DNA from: Thalassospira lucentensis
Lineage (GTDB): Bacteria; Pseudomonadota; Alphaproteobacteria; Rhodospirillales; Thalassospiraceae
DNA: 64,000 nucleotides
Reading direction: 5' to 3'
Assembly: GCF_011806425.1 (NCBI RefSeq)
Contig: NZ_JAATOV010000002.1
Coordinates: 434,001 to 498,000, forward strand
In this document: one piece after another, positions 62,160 to 64,000 of the stretch
Numbering within the stretch: position 1 is the first letter of the stretch
How the letters are laid out: the number at the start of each line of letters is the position of its first letter
Notes under the pieces: model-generated
Databases searched by the model: none
What the model was told of the DNA's origin: nothing
What the model saw: the letters and a program-made list of their open reading frames with translations, nothing else
Program-made: the position numbers and the translations under genes

Positions 62160-63941
62160 TTGCGCAATAATCCGATGGACCCGACTGCTGAACACTGGCG
62201 CACTTGGCCAATGGTCAAGCGCATTGTGAAAGATGCAGTAGCGCCCTATTTCGGCAAAATTGTTCTTGCCTTGATTTGTATGGCCCTCATGGCGGCGGCA
62301 ACTGGCGGCTATGCCTATTTGATGGATCCGGTCATTAACGAGGTGTTCGTTAAACAAAACGAAGAAATGCTGATCCCGGTTGGCGTGGCTGTTCTTGCAT
62401 CCTTTGCGCTTAAGGGCTTTGCCAATTACGGCCAATCGGTTTTGATGAGCTATGTCGGCGGACGCATTCTGGCCGATATCCAAAACAAGCTTTATGAACA
62501 TGTTATCCGTCTTGATATCGGCTTTTTCCACAGCACAAACACCGGCAAACTGATCACGCGCTTCACCAGTGATATTACGTCAATGCGCGCGGCCGTCTCC
62601 GTCGCACTGACGGGCTTTGGTAAGGACCTTTTGACCGCAGTTGTTCTGATCAGTGTGATGTTTTATCAGGACTGGCAACTGGCGATCATCGCATTCACGG
62701 TCTTCCCTGCCGCGATTTTGCCGATTGCGCGCCTTGGCAAGCGCATGCGTAAGGTTTCAGCCAACACCCAACAACAGATCGGTGAATTTGCCACCCTTCT
62801 GGAGCAAACCTTTCAGGGTGTGCGCCACGTCAAGGCCTATGGCATGGAGCCATATGAATGCTCGCGCATGGAAAAACTGGTCGAAACCGTTTTCCAACTG
62901 AGCTTCAAGTCACAAAAAGTCAGTGCACGGTCGTCCCCCATCATGGAAACGCTGGGCGGTGCGGCAATCACGACGATCATTATTTATGGCGGTAGCCGTG
63001 TGATCGATGGAGCGAGCGATCCGGGCAGCTTCTTTTCGTTTATCACCGCCCTTTTGCTGGCTTACGAGCCGGTAAAACGCTTGGCCAACATCAATATGAA
63101 TTTGCAGGCCGGCCTTGCCGCATCTCAGCGTGTGTTTATGGTCATGGACCTTGAACCGGAAATCAAAGACGCGCCGGATGCAACCGAGTTGTCGATGTCG
63201 GGTGGCAACATCACATTTAACAATGTTTCGTTCGCCTATAACCCGGAAATCACTGCCCTTCGTGACATTGACCTTGATATCAAAGCAGGTGAAACCGTTG
63301 CACTTGTCGGGCCATCCGGGGCCGGTAAATCAACCATCCTGAACCTGATCCCACGTTTTTATGACATCGATAACGGATCAATTTCGATTGATGGTCAGGA
63401 TATCCGAAATGTCACCCTTGAAAGCCTGCGCCGCGCAACAGCCCTTGTCAGTCAGGAAATCACCCTGTTTGACGATACTGTGCGCGCCAATATCGCCTAT
63501 GGCCGGGCCGGTGCGACGGATGCCGAAATCGAAGAAGCAGCACGCAATGCCGCGGCTCATGATTTCATCGGTCAGCTGGAAGATGGTTATGACACCATTG
63601 TCGGGGAACATGGGGTGAAGCTTTCAGGGGGGCAACGCCAGCGTATCGCGATTGCGCGTGCCATGTTGAAAAACGCGCCCATCCTGCTGCTTGACGAGGC
63701 GACATCCGCCCTTGATACGGAATCAGAACGCCACATTCAAAGTGCGCTGACCGAATTGATGAAGGGACGTACGACCCTTGTGATTGCGCACCGTTTGTCG
63801 ACCATTGTTGATGCGGATAAAATCTGTGTAATCAATAACGGGCGTGTGACCGAACAGGGTAAACATGATGAATTGCTGGCACTTGGAGGGGCTTACGCGA
63901 ACCTCTATAATCTGCAATTCTCAGAAGAAAACGGAAACTGA
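62160..63941 (+). CDS. msbA: Lipid A/phospholipid ABC exporter MsbA
   Basis: 593-residue half-transporter that flips lipid A-core across the inner membrane. Six TM helices cover residues ~20-330. The nucleotide domain has Walker A GPSGAGKST (about 381-389), signature LSGGQRQRIA, Walker B PILLLDEATSALD and H-loop IAHRLST. Start is TTG 62160 with AGGA 8 nt upstream; ATG 62175 is 5 codons in but badly spaced. The linker and length match MsbA. The remaining bases to 64000 after its stop contain no further gene that I can support. Confidence 0.9.
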   Translation: MRNNPMDPTAEHWRTWPMVKRIVKDAVAPYFGKIVLALICMALMAAATGGYAYLMDPVINEVFVKQNEEMLIPVGVAVLASFALKGFANYGQSVLMSYVGGRILADIQNKLYEHVIRLDIGFFHSTNTGKLITRFTSDITSMRAAVSVALTGFGKDLLTAVVLISVMFYQDWQLAIIAFTVFPAAILPIARLGKRMRKVSANTQQQIGEFATLLEQTFQGVRHVKAYGMEPYECSRMEKLVETVFQLSFKSQKVSARSSPIMETLGGAAITTIIIYGGSRVIDGASDPGSFFSFITALLLAYEPVKRLANINMNLQAGLAASQRVFMVMDLEPEIKDAPDATELSMSGGNITFNNVSFAYNPEITALRDIDLDIKAGETVALVGPSGAGKSTILNLIPRFYDIDNGSISIDGQDIRNVTLESLRRATALVSQEITLFDDTVRANIAYGRAGATDAEIEEAARNAAAHDFIGQLEDGYDTIVGEHGVKLSGGQRQRIAIARAMLKNAPILLLDEATSALDTESERHIQSALTELMKGRTTLVIAHRLSTIVDADKICVINNGRVTEQGKHDELLALGGAYANLYNLQFSEENGN

Positions 63942-64000
63942 TCCGGGTAATTTCGGGATTTATCGGCGTGCAGTGGTATAAACGGATCATTAAAAGCGAA

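Overview
The window reads as ordinary chromosome of a free-living, probably marine or plant-associated alphaproteobacterium. Gene content and protein style (plant-type glutamate-cysteine ligase, DUF3422 and DUF4170 proteins, alphaproteobacterial CtaA and CysH/CysG-N) point to Rhodospirillales, most like Thalassospira. The genus is inferred from protein resemblance; no rRNA is present. I see no rRNA, tRNA, CRISPR array, insertion sequence or prophage. About 52 protein genes fill roughly 90% of the DNA, and most convergent gene ends share strong hairpin terminators.

Layout. 1-4.9 kb: TRAP transporter (dctP truncated at the window edge, dctQ, dctM), then ACC deaminase acdS divergent from an Lrp-type regulator (acdR-like). 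4.9-12.2 kb: penicillin-binding protein 1C with a giant bacterial alpha-2-macroglobulin. 12.4-18.8 kb: glutathione reductase, a small membrane protein, dNTPase, sulfate-assimilation genes (siroheme dehydrogenase, CysH), heme A synthase. 18.8-25 kb: DUF3422 protein, a low-GC secreted-protein islet bracketed by 57-bp direct repeats, tldD, two tandem threonine aldolases. 25-31 kb: dppABCDF dipeptide importer. 31-35.6 kb: small membrane protein, cupin, copper chaperone with a DUF2946 protein, DUF2867 protein, fumC. 35.7-41.7 kb: DeoR/GlpR-type repressor divergent from a phosphonate-type ABC importer (phnD-phnC-phnE-phnE) that ends in a genuine glpD. 41.8-47.8 kb: gshA, rsmE, ubiA, an NhaP-type antiporter, an ETFB-type lysine methyltransferase. 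47.8-57.6 kb: a soluble triple-PAS chemoreceptor, an unknown protein, a duplicated DUF4170 protein, ubiD, a ccdAB module with a nonsense-mutated antitoxin, a secreted unknown, tldE, and a transmembrane HBM chemoreceptor. 57.9-64 kb: lipid kinase divergent from plcP-agt-like genes with a PHO box between them, then a WaaP/KdkA-like kinase divergent from msbA.

How genes work together. TldD and TldE, the two halves of one protease, are both here but over 30 kb apart. Gor and GshA both serve glutathione. The most interesting systems are: (i) the repressor-phnDCEE-glpD operon, which lacks a glycerol kinase and therefore looks like a glycerol-3-phosphate (or related phosphoester) uptake route using a phosphonate-type transporter; (ii) the lipid kinase/PlcP/glycosyltransferase cluster with a good PHO box, matching phospholipid-to-glycolipid remodelling under phosphate limitation; (iii) the decayed or recoded ccdA next to an intact ccdB; and (iv) the small repeat-bracketed islet, which appears to have copied its neighbour's promoter. 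All three transporter operons that begin with a binding-protein gene carry an RNA hairpin or paired structure between that gene and the membrane-component genes.
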